Assembly (NCBI GenBank): GCA_012934845.2
Contig: WNNJ02001070.1
Location: 62,001 to 126,000 of the forward strand
Length of the DNA: 64,000 nt
Origin: Pomphorhynchus laevis
Lineage: Eukaryota; Acanthocephala; Palaeacanthocephala; Echinorhynchida; Pomphorhynchidae
Direction: 5' to 3'
Positions 13,601 to 25,560 of this stretch are shown here, piece by piece (position 1 is the first letter of the stretch; every line of letters starts with the position of its first letter). The notes under the pieces are model-generated. The model saw only the letters and a list, made by a program, of their open reading frames with translations, was not told the origin of the DNA and made no database searches. A program made the translations under genes and the position numbers.

Positions 13601-16600
13601 TAATATTAAATTCCATGTAAGGGTTAAATTGTTTTTACAAAATCCTTGTGGTGAGTTGACGTCTTTTTAAAAAAACGAGTCAACTCGTCAACTCGCCATA
13701 TGGCGAGTTGACGCGAAGTCGTGAAGATGCAAAATATCTTTAATATTTTGCGATATTAATCTAAGCTGCTTCATATTTGCGTTAGTAGATACGGATGTTC
13801 TTCCAGATTTATTTATATCCTATACATTAAATAAATATAATTTGTATTTTCAATTTTGAAATTGTTCTTATAATTATATTTCTACTAATTGGAAAACTTT
13901 TATAACATTGCATAGTGTCTTATATCAATATGGATAATTGCTTGAGCTTAAAATAATCTGCAAAATTGATAGATGCTTCATGTGTTGATTGTTGCATAAA
14001 TTAAGCAGTTCACTGTTTCCGATTTTCCCTAAGATAATTTATATTCTATGAGTTTTTCATCTGATATCAATATTATTAATCATTTAGAAATTTAAACCAA
14101 GCAATTTTATCTACATTTTGTAAATATCAAAATCAATTGACGATTTAAAGTACAAGGAGTTTAAGATATTTTTAAATGTTGAAACCTTTAGCAAATATAA
14201 CTTCAAATTAATTTCGAAATTTAATAAAATAGAGGGTTGGTAAAATTTAATGTGCATATTTATTGCAGAAATTATATATAGAATTTACATTTTATGGTTT
14301 CATTTGCTGTGCCGTTTAATGATTTGGATTCGCTGTCCAACCTTTAGACCTGTACAGCAATCACGATCGTTCCATAAACTTACTGGATGGGTAAACGAAA
14401 ATGCTTCTAAGCAATATGGTGTACAGAGTCCTAACATACATAACACATCTACCGGTTTGTTTTTATTTTTGATTCTTAATCCTCTCTCTATCAAACCGAT
14501 TTTTCTCTTTATCTATTAATTTAAATATAACAATATTTAATAGAGATTAAAATATTTATATTAATACTGAGAGATTTAATAAATTATGTTAATGCATTGT
14601 TACACATTTACCACTTAGATACTAAGTATATATTTGAGGTTCGGTACAATCGATAAGTCTACAATTCAGATTTATTAACTCAATTGTAAACGTGCTTTTC
14701 CATCTCTAGAAATTGTACTACCTAATAGCTTAACTATTCTTGAATACAAATCTAATCAAACTAAGATACTAATAGAGGAGTAAGCTGAAACAGAGCACGT
14801 CACTATAATATTATCTGTAACATTATATAATGTTGTTGATGGTTACTGCTGCTATAATTTTCAGAACGCAAATCTACAGTTTTTGTCTTGAAAATTGATT
14901 GCAGTAACTATCGACAAAATATAGATGGATAACTTAAAGCTTTTTTCATAATAACATTAAATTCAAGTGCCTAACCATTATCTAGGATTGGGCTTATCAT
15001 TTAAGCACGAGAGATTTTACTGCTAACATTAAAACGGCCAGTAATCATGTTAATGATTAATTAATTACTAATACATCGTTATTTTCTATTGATCGGTTCT
15101 TATTCTCGGTTCGAACGATAATAACAAAATTACTTTGATAGTTCAAACAAGATTACTTTTGTTTAAACTACTCAAGCACGCTAAAAAAAATCCTGCAATG
15201 CTAACAATTGCATATAAGAGAAATTTTGTATGCAAAATGAAAAATACGATTGATTAGTCAAAAGATGAAAAAATTACTGAAACGGTTAAACGCAACGGAG
15301 AACGATAGTCACCTGCTTTGAAATATAGATATGAAATACATTTTTATAAATTTCAGTCTTTTGTATGCATCTTCTTTGTCTTTTGCACGCATTTTGCTCC
15401 CCTGCTGTTGGGTTGAGAAATTGGCGTCAATACCTGATAGCATAGCAGTTATTTCTGACGACTTTCTCTATTAATCGTTTCATAAAAATAGTCATGAAAA
15501 ATTTTTACCTTATCAAAATCTGAATTATAGGAAATCATAAGATTAAGATATTTATCTTCTATAATTGCATTTACTACAAAATACGTAGACGCATTTAAGT
15601 GATATGATTTATTGATATAAGTAGAAACAGTAGAAGTTGAAGACATTCCCTGGCATTCATAAGATGTGTGACGAATTATAATCAAGCTAATTAAGCATTT
15701 GAACTGGAAGTGACATTAAATATATCGAGGGAGTTATATGCGATTCAGACGTTTAACGTGATAAAACGACAAAATTTATATGCTCACGAATTTCTAGATT
15801 AGGAAGGGATAATGTGATCTGTACGCGTTGTTGGATTTCGTTTCGGGAATATAATCAAAAACCAAATTGGTAGTAAATCGAAATGTTTTTCCTTAAAAAT
15901 AATGTAATCTCAATTTATTCGTTCCAAAGCATCATATATATCCATATTTGCTGGTCTAATAGTATGACGTGTATCCAAATAAGTAATAAACAATATATTC
16001 ATACATTTCATGAATGAAATAGGTAATGCTTTGCAAATAAGTCCCCCTCCGTAATAGGACCGGGTAACTGTCCATCGGGTGTTTTTTCCAATCTCGGTGT
16101 CTTTTGCACGAATCGTTCCCTTAGATGGATTTTCTCATTTCTCTATTTAGAACATGTTAATTTTTAATTGATATTTTTTGTTTGTAAACAATAATAAACT
16201 TTTAAAAAGAACATCTACAAAGGTTCACATTTATAGCATTTTTCTTATTTAGGACAAATGCACCGAAATCTGATAACATAGCAATTACTCATGATGACCT
16301 CCAATAATTATTATAATTCGATGTATATTATATATTAATCAATTCTTAAGAATTATTAGCTTTAAAATTTCTTTTTAAGATAAACGTATTTCCATTTTCT
16401 AATTCATTTATAGAACAAAATATGTAACCCTCGTTAAGTGATCTGATATCTTTGCATATATTTAAAACAAACCTTTTTTAGTTGCTGTGACTATAAACAA
16501 CGATGCAACGTTACCGTACCACACTCCACAAAATATACCTTCAAATGTATTTAAATCTCTGCAACGATCATGTAACGGTGTAGCTTCTTCTTCTTCTGTT

Positions 16601-19600
16601 CATCAGGAATCGATATGCTCTCGCAGACCAAATACGGTCAGAAGATCGTTTGACCCAGTACCTTCATATACTTCATTCCAAGATGGTATATTTTATTACT
16701 TTGTTTGGTGTTTTGTAAGTATTTATAAGGCAGAATTTTTATATTTTAGTAACAGCACATGATCGCGATCGTGAGCCTGAGGCTCAAAAATACCAGGGCT
16801 CTAATATTCCGTCAAGATCGTTTCGGATGTTACAGGAATTTACACATGCAAATAATAACAGTGGTTTAGGTATGTTGCAAGTGCAATCAAATGACAAATA
16901 TTTTAAACTGGAATCGTCAGTGCAAGTGAATTTATTGGAGCATTGTAATATTTGAACATTTGTAAAAGTATAATTTCTATATATAATTCTATACACCGAA
17001 CACCATGCAATAATGAGGAGAATATGTTATCGGCTTACTTTGTTTATTCAAAATATAATAAAGTAAAATCACTGCTAGTACAATTGGAATGTAAAATATT
17101 GATTGTATTAATCATTAAATTTTCAGATTATTAATCTATTACAGGTTATATTTATTCACTGTGTACTACATGGATTAATTAGGTAAATGAAATTAGCGAA
17201 TTAAATATGTCATTGCTGCCGAATAAATATATTTACTAACTCTTTGTGATGCAGTAATTGTTCCGTCTTAATAAACTCGTTAAAGAGCATAATTTAGGGC
17301 AATGCACACTGGATGTTGTTGAGTATTAACAAATAATGCTAGCGTTATGATGATATTTAAGACGACATAAATTAGTTACATAAGATAAGATACAAAAAAG
17401 TCCCTATCACCACCTAAAAACATAAATGTCAAAAAATTACAAGCTGTGTCAATTACATTGAACCATTGAGCCGTTGCAGATACTTCAATTTACATTGGCT
17501 GGTTGATGTAGTTTAAAAATTTTTCTAGTAATAAAATGAAAATCAATACAATGAAAATTTTTTCGAAAATGTCTGATTAGCTACAACTCGTGCTCTACCT
17601 AAAAGCAAAATTCGTCAGTTGCTGATTTTAGCGGAGCTCATTTTTTGCCTTGATCTTTAAAGAACGACGATTAATTTACAGATCAAATTATCTAATTTAC
17701 TGTTAATTTAAATTAAAATTTAAACAGTGTCGTTACATAGTTGTATATTGATTGGTTATTACATATTCGATATTCCGACGGGTCAAGTGCCATAAATATT
17801 GAATCTTATCACGATATTGCATTGACCATCATTCTCCTTAACAATGATGCTCAATGCATTATTTAAATTTGATGTCTTAGCAATGATTTACATCACTAAT
17901 GTAGAAATTTAAATTTATTACATGTGAAAGATGGTTAAAATAAAATTAGTAAAAGACATTTACACTAGCAAATTACGATAATAATGCAACTGCCAGTTTG
18001 ATGATGGTCAATATATAAAAGCTTTACTAGGTATGCCTTTGTGATAACGCTCTTTGAGATATGGCCTCCTAACTAAATCAGCTAACTGAGTCTACGTATC
18101 TAATATAATTATAAAATAAACAAAATATAATAATAATGCTAAATCAAAATTTAATAATTAAATAATAAATAATGGTAAATAGTTGTTATAAGATTTTATA
18201 TAGCGTTGTATCATAATTAGGATTAGAGGCCATCAGGAGAAACTGCTATGTTACCAGGTTTCGGCTCCTATTCTTCCACACAGCATAGCAGCAGGGCCAA
18301 ACACGTGCTAATGACGTATTTCCTCTGATGAAATTTGATTATCTAGTGTATCTTATTCTAATACAAAGCATATTGTTTATTATCCATCGCCTACTAATGG
18401 CGATGGATAAATGTTTCTACCCATAAAAATTTTCCGCTAATGGTTTTAAACTTACTTTTAATATTATTGTATTGATTTATATATTTAACATTTTCTATTT
18501 GATTTTTATATATTAACCTAGTTTAAAATATGTATCTATTAAATTATTTAAATGATTTTGAAGAAAGCCGATATCATTACATATTGTTGCAATTCTTAAA
18601 ATTTCATTATTTAATGTATTATATTTTATATTATATGGTATGCATGAATGCTCATGCAAAAATATGTTTCTTGTAAATTTAAATATGTCATCTTTACGAT
18701 ATAAATTAATAGTAGTTTTAGTTAATGTTAATTCAATGTTCATATCTAGATATATACATTTATTATTAATATTGTCTGATAATAATTTCTGAAATTATTA
18801 TAAAATTTATAAATTATAAATTTTTATTAAAAATAAAACACAACCAAGTTATGTCAAATTTATGTAGTCGACCAAGTTATTCTGCATTTAGCTTAATTTT
18901 AGAGTGGATTAATATTTTATTTATTCTGTCTAGATCACTCATCACGCATGAAAACGGATGGATCCAATCGAAGTACGACCTATGAACACAAAGCAACGGC
19001 AGACACTGTACCATCTCGATCGTTCAGATATCTTCAACAAATGTCAGGTGCGTGCATTGAAAATACTGAAAATACACCGTTCATATTAAAAAATACAAAA
19101 TCTAATTTTCTAATATAAACGATTATAATATATATGGTGTATAATATTTCTAATATAAACGATATAAATGATGTATGCATATAAATTTTAAAATGTGTTT
19201 CAAAAATTCACTCTTCTACTAATAGTAGTTTTAGTTTTGCCCAGTTATTTTGTCAATAGTCGTGCCGAAAACAACTGAATTGCTAGGCAACTCAATTCTC
19301 TTATCAACAAAAGCTGTTGCTGCGACGAAATCGGCTTTTGCCAAATGAAAAGATCGATTCCTGTGTAAGTTTGATTAGGAGACTAGCGTAGATGTTGAGA
19401 ATGACAAAATTGAAAACTGGCACAGATCATCTAACTGATCATACTTATTTTATAACTGATTCTACTTATTTTAACTGACTATACTTATTTAGTCTTACTA
19501 ACTGACTCTACTATTTTATACTATAAATAAATTAAAAATAAAGATAAATAATAATAAATAATAAGTGTTGATATAAGATTTTATACAATTTATATTTCTA

Positions 19601-20762
19601 TAACAATAAAATTTATAATTAAAATTTAAAATAGAAATCAATTTTTATGAATTGACTATTGAATAATATACGAATAAGGAATATACGCTATCGGGATAAA
19701 ATCAGTAATAAAAATAGTTTTTCATAACTATATAACCGAATTCTGTTTAATATCTATATCTGTTCATGTTTAAATAACATACAATTCCAATAATATCTTA
19801 ATTTCTGTTATTAAATTTTGGATAAATTTTATTTTTTCTTAAAAGTATATCTCTCTTTCAGTAGAACTCAAATATTTAGGCACATACTACATTTTGCAAA
19901 ACCACCAACTTTGTATGCTACATATATGAATTTACTTCAATATATGTGTACGTTAATGTTGATTTAAAATGTGTTTTATAATTATACCAATTAATTAATA
20001 ACGTCAATGAAAATAATTCAATTTACATTCTTTGCAACTCCTGAAATGAAAAAAAAACTATGAAAAGGGACTACGAAGGCATAATTGAGTTTTGGAGTTT
20101 TACATGTTTTGGAGTCCACCATGATAATACAAGTATTTGTGAGTATGTTAAATTATATACTACTAGTACCGCAAATACGTATAAGGTTCGCATGTATAAC
20201 AAACTTGTAGATTACTACGACTAAACATATAAAATAGATCGGAAATACCAGTTTATATGCTTAGATTACTTCAACTTCGTGCTTTTATGCTCAGAAAACA
20301 GTATCATTGTCACTCAGCGATCAGAGCACACGTATTGCATATAATTCAGTTTTTTTTGTCTTATAAATAATATAAATTAGAAAAAATCTTTGATACAGTA
20401 AAAACTGCCATTTAACTTAATCTTTATTTTTAGTTATCAGTTAATATTTGTGTGCTGATTTGTATTTAAAATGCTGACTAACATTTCAAGAAAACCCCAA
20501 TTATCTCTTGTTGACTTTCGTTGTAATTTAAATTTCAGCTTCTGATTTAAAGAAAAACCCAACTCTCGTTGTAATTTAAATTTAATCGTCTAATCTTGCC
20601 GATATTTTATATATTCTAGCATATTGAATGTGTCTTATTTATTTTGTAAATGTTTTAGGTAACAGTTCTTCGGATGAATCATCGTTTTCAAAGTACGCTA
20701 CACCAAACCAAAGTATATCTAAAGTACAGGCAAGCACGGCCTTATACTCGACAGATTTTTGA
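10554..20762 (+). CDS. SRSFR-motif protein, PDZ/LIM (Zasp/ALP-Enigma)-like, 3' seven exons
   Basis: Spliced gene with exons 10554-10687, 11295-11429, 14348-14454, 16482-16685, 16756-16869, 18934-19047 and 20659-20762. Every junction has AG/GT borders and matching phase, and the frame stays open to TGA at 20760. The visible 303 residues begin ATFSEFTQRIPEKLL and contain KPGMKPFTYTPRGVDLDEI. Four diverged motif repeats follow, one per exon: QQSRSFHKLTGW, NIPSNVFKSLQRS, NIPSRSFRMLQEF and TVPSRSFRYLQQM. The protein ends ALYSTDF. From memory, SRSFRxLQ-type motifs occur between the PDZ and LIM domains of actin-associated PDZ/LIM proteins. No PDZ or LIM domain is visible here, so the family name is an inference. 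If right, the product would sit at actin/Z-disc-like structures. The start codon and 5' exons are not found. The gene converges on COPG. Confidence 0.6.
11295..11429 (+). CDS. SRSFR gene exon b
   Basis: Acceptor TTTCTGTTCAG, donor GTGAGTATTT. Completes an arginine codon from exon a and ends with two bases of an alanine codon. Encodes a glutamine- and charge-rich segment (QISRQMKMIEQYADPRQQEQ) that may be coiled, then TKTVQQMSSAFTGDTYA. Confidence 0.8.
12620..12852 (+). repeat. Repeat family R2, 3' half (plus orientation)
   Basis: Matches the 3' half of the R2 family: ATACAACGTCTATTATTAAT, TAGTCAATTCATAAAAATTG, then an A/T tract and the characteristic terminus TACGTAGACTTAGTTAGCTG. It ends directly at the Mutator-like inverted repeat that starts at 12853. 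It lies in the intron between exons b and c. Confidence 0.75.
12853..13714 (-). mobile_element. Mutator-like (MULE) transposon relic
   Basis: Long terminal inverted repeats bound the element: CGCCATATGGCGAGTTGACG at the left end, and its inverse at about 13665-13704, about 50 bp each with small differences. Two protein traces lie on the minus strand. At about 13570-13430, GKLLCHNNYIYTM followed by spaced cysteines resembles a FLYWCH zinc finger. At about 13310-13205, QRTTNCAEAWHRILK followed by AHPNITQFINEVL resembles the conserved C-terminal part of MULE transposases. Most of the transposase core is gone, so this is an internally deleted, non-autonomous copy. It is inserted at or next to an R2 copy in an intron of the SRSFR gene. 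Confidence 0.65.
14348..14454 (+). CDS. SRSFR gene exon c (first motif repeat)
   Basis: Acceptor GTCCAACCTTTAG, donor GTTTGTTTTT. Phase 2 in, phase 1 out. Encodes PVQQSRSFHKLTGWVNENAS and then KQYGVQSPNIHNTST. This is the first, partly degenerate copy of the SRSFRxLQ motif. Confidence 0.8.
15375..15475 (+). repeat. Degenerate R2 fragment
   Basis: ATACCTGATAGCATAGCAGT followed by TATTTCTGACGACTTTCTC matches the central R2 hairpin region seen at 43800-43840. Intronic and short. Confidence 0.55.
16040..16320 (+). repeat. Degenerate R2 fragment
   Basis: Contains CACCGAAATCTGATAACATA followed by GCAATTACTCATGATGACCT (16260-16302), a diverged copy of the R2 core with both the GAAA and the TGATGACC blocks. 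Intronic. Confidence 0.55.
16482..16685 (+). CDS. SRSFR gene exon d (second motif repeat)
   Basis: Acceptor AACCTTTTTTAG, donor GTATATTTTA. Longest exon, 204 nt, phase 1 in and phase 1 out. Encodes a diverged motif copy, NIPSNVFKSLQRS, then a serine-rich stretch and a half-motif TVRRSFDPVPSYTSFQD. Confidence 0.82.
16756..16869 (+). CDS. SRSFR gene exon e (third motif repeat)
   Basis: Separated from exon d by an intron of only 70 bases, very short for this window. Phase 1 in and out, 114 nt. Encodes a charged lead (HDRDREPEAQKYQ) and the clean motif SNIPSRSFRMLQEFTHANNN. Confidence 0.85.
   Translation, partial: HMIAIVSLRLKNTRALIFRQDRFGCYRNLHMQIITVV
18075..18430 (-). repeat. Repeat family R2, near-complete copy (minus orientation)
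   Basis: Reverse orientation copy with the R2 terminus AATCAGCTAACTGAGTCTAC at its left edge. It includes the hairpin block (sense CTGCTATG ... CATAGCAG, with GCCGAAACC inside) and the upstream block ATACGTCATTAGCAC. Its upstream neighbour at 18500-18760 is an RT-like coding fragment, as in the plus-strand copy at 43320, so R2 is the 3' part of one retroelement. Lies in the intron before exon f. Confidence 0.75.
18500..18760 (-). mobile_element. RT-like coding fragment of the R2 retroelement
   Basis: The minus-strand frame reads NIELTLTKTTINLYRKDDIF, then a segment with SCIPYNIKYNTLNNEILRIA and ending HLNNLIDTYFKLG. The same protein is seen at 43330-43580 on the plus strand. The Y-R-K-D-x-F and H-S-C-x-P ... 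N-E-I-x-R-I pattern resembles the region just after the catalytic site in Penelope-like RTs, but I am not certain of the clade. Fossil fragment. Confidence 0.5.
18934..19047 (+). CDS. SRSFR gene exon f (fourth motif repeat)
   Basis: Acceptor TTTATTCTGTCTAG, donor GTGCGTGCAT. Same length (114 nt) and phase (1-1) as exon e, which suggests the two arose by exon duplication. Encodes a polar lead (SSRMKTDGSNRSTTYEHKA) and the motif TVPSRSFRYLQQMSG. Confidence 0.85.
19400..19690 (-). repeat. Diverged R2 3' half
   Basis: Repeated TAACTGA(T/C)(T/C) and TAACTGACTCTACTA at the left, then the R2 A/T tract ending TTTTTATGAATTGACTATTG. Intronic, old copy with an internal short tandem expansion. Confidence 0.5.
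20659..20762 (+). CDS. SRSFR gene exon g (terminal)
   Basis: Acceptor AAATGTTTTAG. Completes a glycine codon, then encodes a serine-rich tail NSSSDESSFSKYATPNQSIS and ends STALYSTDF with TGA at 20760. No polyadenylation signal is obvious right away; AATAAA occurs at 20846-20851 and again further downstream. Confidence 0.8.
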
Positions 20763-21159
20763 CAAGTCAACAGTAACTGAAAAATAGATGACGAGAGCAA
20801 GAGTTAGATAATATTTCAACATCGTTCATATACAAGCTGAAAATAAAAAATAATTGGCAACTATTTAAATTTTAATGAGTTAGACTCTTCGTGCAGTTAA
20901 AACAATACATCGACTTTTTTTTGCGAAAACGTTTAGTGCTTTTGTCATTTTTATTAAAAAATACAAACTTGTACGATTCTTAAACTTTATTTGCTATATA
21001 TTTTTTATTCACATCTATATTTTAAATAAATATTTAATAAAGCCATATTAATTTTAAATAATTGTATATAATTACAATTACATTAGCAAAGATGGCCAGA
21101 ATTATAATAAAGAATTCAGCTAATTATATTCTGCAATCATTTTACTCATTATTAGTAGT

Positions 21160-21790
21160 ACAGGTTTATTAAAGTGGCTATTGTAGATATTTACATCCAC
21201 TTACAAGTCCAAAAAATTACAAATTTAAGTTTTTACAACAAAATAATGAAAACAAATGAAGAACGGAAGTGTAATCAATGTCAATAGGATGATGCTGATG
21301 TGTGAGAGAGTGTGGAAGAGTATAAAGAGTGCTGATTGAAAGGAGGCGGTTGAGCGGATGTCAGGAGATAGTTTATTGCAGAGAATAGGAGCGGCAATAA
21401 AAAGGGAACACCTTATGTAGTTTGAGGAAAATGACGGAACATTAGGAAGAAGAGTCACATAAACGAATATTTATGGAGGTGAGGCGGGATTCGGTACTAT
21501 CAAGAAGATGCAGATAAGAATGCGAGTTTGAAGAAAAGAGTTGAAAAGTGATACAAAAGATATGGAATAGAATGCGGTTTTCCAGAGTCAGACAGATGAG
21601 TTTAGCGAGGCAAAAGGAAATGTGATCAAAACGGAGGAATTCACAAGGCGCTATAGAGGAAGAACAGATAAGTTAAAGGAGAAATCAAAAAGACTGAGGC
21701 AATAGTCGATCTTAGGAAACAATAGACTGGCTATGAGAAAGTGACAGGAGATAAGAATGACAGAGAAACAATATCTCTTAAAGATATTGT
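21160..21790 (-). mobile_element. LINE family L2, 5'-truncated 3' end
   Basis: On the minus strand the frame ends with NKLSPDIRSTASFQSALFIL, the N-x-L-P-x-x-I-R ... F-K/Q-x-x-L tail common at the C-terminus of CR1/Jockey-type LINE proteins. The 3' flank (GTACAGGTTTATTAAAGTGG on the plus strand) recurs at 58288 and, diverged, at 59390, where a longer copy lies. It sits between the 3' ends of the two host genes. Confidence 0.65.
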
Positions 21791-21922
21791 TACAGTTAGA
21801 TTCGCTCATTAATTCTAACGCGATTTACATTTCGAATAAAATATTAGTTATCATAAATATGAATGTATGAAATATTAATATCTTACACATATTTTTAATT
21901 ATTATATATAATAAATATTATA

Positions 21923-23730
21923 CAGTCGTCCCCGCATAATTTTCAAAAGGTGGGGATTCGGAAAAAGTGATAAATAAAGCGGGGTGGAAAATTAGACTGT
22001 GCGGAAATAAATTATTTTATTAATTTTAAATAAATTATTTTATTAAAATAATCAAATAGAGTTTTGAATTTTTCTTTTTTTATGACTTGCAAGCATTGAT
22101 TTTCATCTCTAAGTTCAATAGATCGTATGTTTCTTGAGCCATATCTTTAGAATCAGTAAAGAATGTAAACCTCATCTGAAAAAACAGTAGAAATGTTTTC
22201 TTCGCCGTTTGTTTCCTAGTTGTTTGAGTTTTCATCTTCTTTAAGAGAGGTATTGATTACATCTTCCGTAGACTCCACTTCAAAAATATTTTGAAAATCG
22301 GGTCAATAACTTTTTTGTGGATAACATCTCTTATGGATAAATGTTCTGATAATCCATTAAAGATCTTAATCTGATCTTCTTGGGAAAGTATCTTTATATC
22401 CAAAACATATTTCTGTTCGATGTCATTTTGGTCATAAACCTTCTTCCAATAATTAATCGTGGTATCCTTTGTAACATCGTCATATGTGTATTTAGAATAA
22501 ATGATTGCATCTTTGATAGAAAGCTGCTTATACAGTAAGCCACTGTCACACCGTCCGTGATGTTACTTGTAATGAACGACAGCTGATAACTATAATACCT
22601 TGCCTTAAAGCTTCTAATTATTCCGCTATCAAGAGGTTGGAGCTTAGCTGTGCTATTCTCGGACATAAAAACAGTTCTATATTGGATGTTTTACATGTTA
22701 TTTTACGAGTCGTGCAATTGTTCTACACCAATAAGATCTTTGTTTCTAGATTTAAGTTCAAAGTTCCAATCTAATAGTCACTTCTTATATTCCATTAAAG
22801 TCATCCGAGCATTAGTATTGTGAGAATATCTGCAGTAATAATCCCTCTTAAAATTCTTTAGAGCTCTAGGAATAGTAGACTATCCCAGAATAAAAGTTTA
22901 AGCTTCACCTACCCATCCATATTACAGCATAGCATGAGCGTTACACGGTCTTTATATCTTCTGATATCATTCTTAACACAAGTCAAAAGACTTCTTTGTG
23001 GAGCAAGTTTATAAAACAAAGTTGTCTCGTCACAAATAATGACATTTTTGGGCCAATAGATTTCTTTATTTACATTGAATAAAACCTTGTAGTCTTCAAA
23101 GTTTTGTTTATTTTGCTCAAAACTTCCCCATGACACTGTCTTAGTTTTAAATTGTGCCTCCTTCTAAACCTATAAATCCAACCATTAAAAATTGTAAATT
23201 TATCGTTATCCAATGTACAAATATTCTCTTTACTCGCATTGTTATTGCGAATTTCACGTGCTTTGCAAGACAAGAGATTGTCTGTGAGAAATCCTTCCTT
23301 GTTTAATATTATTTCAACCCGTTCCTTCAGTGCTTTATTTACCTCTAGTTTTTTTATTTGTTTCTGTGTATTCATAGCCTCGAATTGCATATTTATGCGC
23401 TTTTAATTCACTCTTCATTATCAATAAAGTTCTTTACTGAGCGCCTATTGATTTTCTTTTTGAACTGTAAACTACATACTTCTGATATCCTTGTGTCTGA
23501 AACATCATAGTGGATTTTCTTATGTTCTATGATTTCCATTTTCTCTTTAATCGTTAATCTTTTGGAGATCGGTTTCAATTGTTTTACCCATTTCTTTGGG
23601 ACTAAAATTTTTTATGGAAAATAAAGTGGGGTAGAAAGTTATCCAGGTTTTCTAAAAAACACGTTTAAAATTTACAGTTATTAGAAACATGGAAAAATAA
23701 ACAGAGTGAAAAATTATCCGAGGACGACTG
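21923..23730 (-). mobile_element. Tigger/pogo-type DNA transposon with intact ends
   Basis: Terminal inverted repeats of about 23 bp (CAGTCGTCCCCGCATAATTT against CAGTCGTCCTCGGATAATTT) are flanked by TA on both sides, the target duplication of Tc1/mariner-superfamily elements. The minus-strand transposase traces are in order. A CENP-B-type N-terminal helix-turn-helix (SKRLTIKEKMEIIEHKK, about 23570) and a second DNA-binding domain (FTIFNGWIYRFRRRHNLKLR) come first. The DDE core follows, with NVIICDETTLFYKLAPQRSL and KDRVTLMLCCNMDG. The C-terminal NSTAKLQPLDSGIIRSFKA, here starting with S, closes it. The frame is broken at least three times between 23390 and 22394, including shifts near 23110 and 22700, so no active enzyme is made. 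At 1.8 kb it is a little short for a full element. Confidence 0.88.
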
Positions 23731-23749
23731 TATTTCATAAATATTATAT

Positions 23750-25560
23750 TTATATAGTCATGCTCATCTGGGAGATTTGTTGGCATAACAGACTAGACCG
23801 CATGCAATCAGACTAGCTGCACTACTGGTAAGCCTGTTTAAAATTTTTTATCAGGCAATATACCGACCTTAATCTCTCCAATCGTGTGTGGGGTCAAGCT
23901 ACTAGCATTTAACGAGATATATGGTGGAGTTCGCCTGACTGCAGTAGGCTTTACAATAAGGAGAGTAGCCTCAAAAATGGCAAGCAGGCATGCCACGGAG
24001 ATGATGGTTAATAGACTACTCTCAGTCAAGCTTGGTGTTTGTGTACCACAAAGAATCGAGTCAGCAATCCACGCGACAAGATATTTTCTAAGCAGCACAT
24101 CCAGTAGTTCACAAATGCTATTAAAGCTTGATTTCCGCACTGCGTTTAACTGCATCAAGCGTGAAGTATTTCTAAACTGTGTTTCCAGAGATATTCCAGA
24201 TATCCTACTCTTCGTTCACATATGTTACGAAATGCCGATCCGTTTATTTTCTGGCGACAACGTCATTGAGTCCTAAGAAGGCGATTAACAGGGAGACCCA
24301 CTAGTCTCACTTCTGTTAACGACTTGCCACAAAGCCTAAGCGCCAATATGAACATATGGTATATGGATGACTGCGTACTGGGTGAATCTACTTCGTATCT
24401 GGTTTCAAGTATCCTCTTAGTTCAGAGTATCAGCACCGAAATCGAACTAGAGCTCAGCACGGAGAAGTGCGAGGTCGTAATTGAGAGCGAATAAGTTTGA
24501 CAAACAATAGATCACCTTCTTCCTGGCTACAAATCGATTCTACCGTCAGACTTCTCTGACGGGTGCCCCGATTAACCGCGATAAACAAATCGACAAGGCA
24601 GTTAATGACGCTATTAGGGAGCTAATTCGAGTGGTAATCAGACTGACCAAACTCAACAAGCACGAATCATTGTTCTTGTTTCGAAACAGCATCAGCCTAT
24701 CATCATACTACCTTAATCGAGGCAACCAGCCTCTGAAGCGCAAAGTTTTGCCCTGCCGTCCATTTGGAACCAACTAATCAATCACGAAAGACGGACGAGC
24801 TATACAAACTGCGTTATAACCACCTGCTAACCGAAATCACCCAAGACCGTGCCAATTGAATTGATGTTGCTTCTCCTCACGCTGGAACACTTATTGAAGC
24901 TATCCCAATATTTTGAATGGGAATCCGCTTAGACGATCAATCATTATAACTAGATTTGCGCTGAGGTTAGGAGTTTACGGCAGCCAACCCTATGTATGTG
25001 GCGAAACCGTATATAGAGGAAGCGTATATACTCTTGATTGTCGACGGTTAAAGGCACGCTTTCTCCGTTATTCAGCTGTCAACAAACTAGTAAGAAAAGC
25101 ACTTCAAACTTTTGGCATTCCGTCCAGACTCAAACCAGTTAGTCTGTTACGAAACGATGGCAAGAAGCGGAATGGCGTTACGTTGTCACCGTGGGAAGCG
25201 GTTCTAATCCTGGTGTGGGACTTTACCTGCCTCAGCACTCCCGCCACCAGCAATTAATCCCAAGCAGTATCCACGTACGGCGCAGTTGCCTGATGTTATG
25301 AAGAAAATAAAACGGCCAAATACAGTCGACTCAATAAGCGCCAGTACAAATTTACTCACATCGAAGTCGAAACCCTTGGAGCTTTCGGTTTATTCGCAAT
25401 AAAGTTCCTGGAATCTCCAGTAACAAATCTGTATCGATACACAGGGGAAAAGCGTGCCCGCACATGGCTGATGCAGCGCCTTAGCCGTGCAGTACTACGG
25501 GGCAATGCGGCATGTTTCAAAGAAGCAACTGAAGAATCTGCGCTCGAATTTTTGCGTTAT
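23750..25560 (+). mobile_element. LINE family L1a, RT and C-terminal domain, broken
   Basis: Successive frames read GGVRLTAVGFTIRRVASK, MLLKLDFRTAFNCIKR, LFSGDNVIES, QGDPL and WYMDDCVLGESTSYLV. These are RT motifs with the YMDD catalytic box. A C-terminal part follows, with spaced cysteines (YVCGETVYRG ... LDCRRLKARFLRYSAVNKLV), then NDGKKRNGVTLSPWEA and ILVWDFTC, ending KRARTWLMQRLSRAVLRGNA. The R/K-x-D-G ... W-D-x-T pattern suggests a restriction-like endonuclease, but that is my inference. Several stops and frame changes separate the pieces (about five). The left edge lies against the Tigger element. The second copy (L1b) is at 45040. Confidence 0.75.

Noticed and set aside
23838-24158. 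Minus-strand frame opposite the L1a LINE
   Set aside because: A shadow of the plus-strand RT frame.
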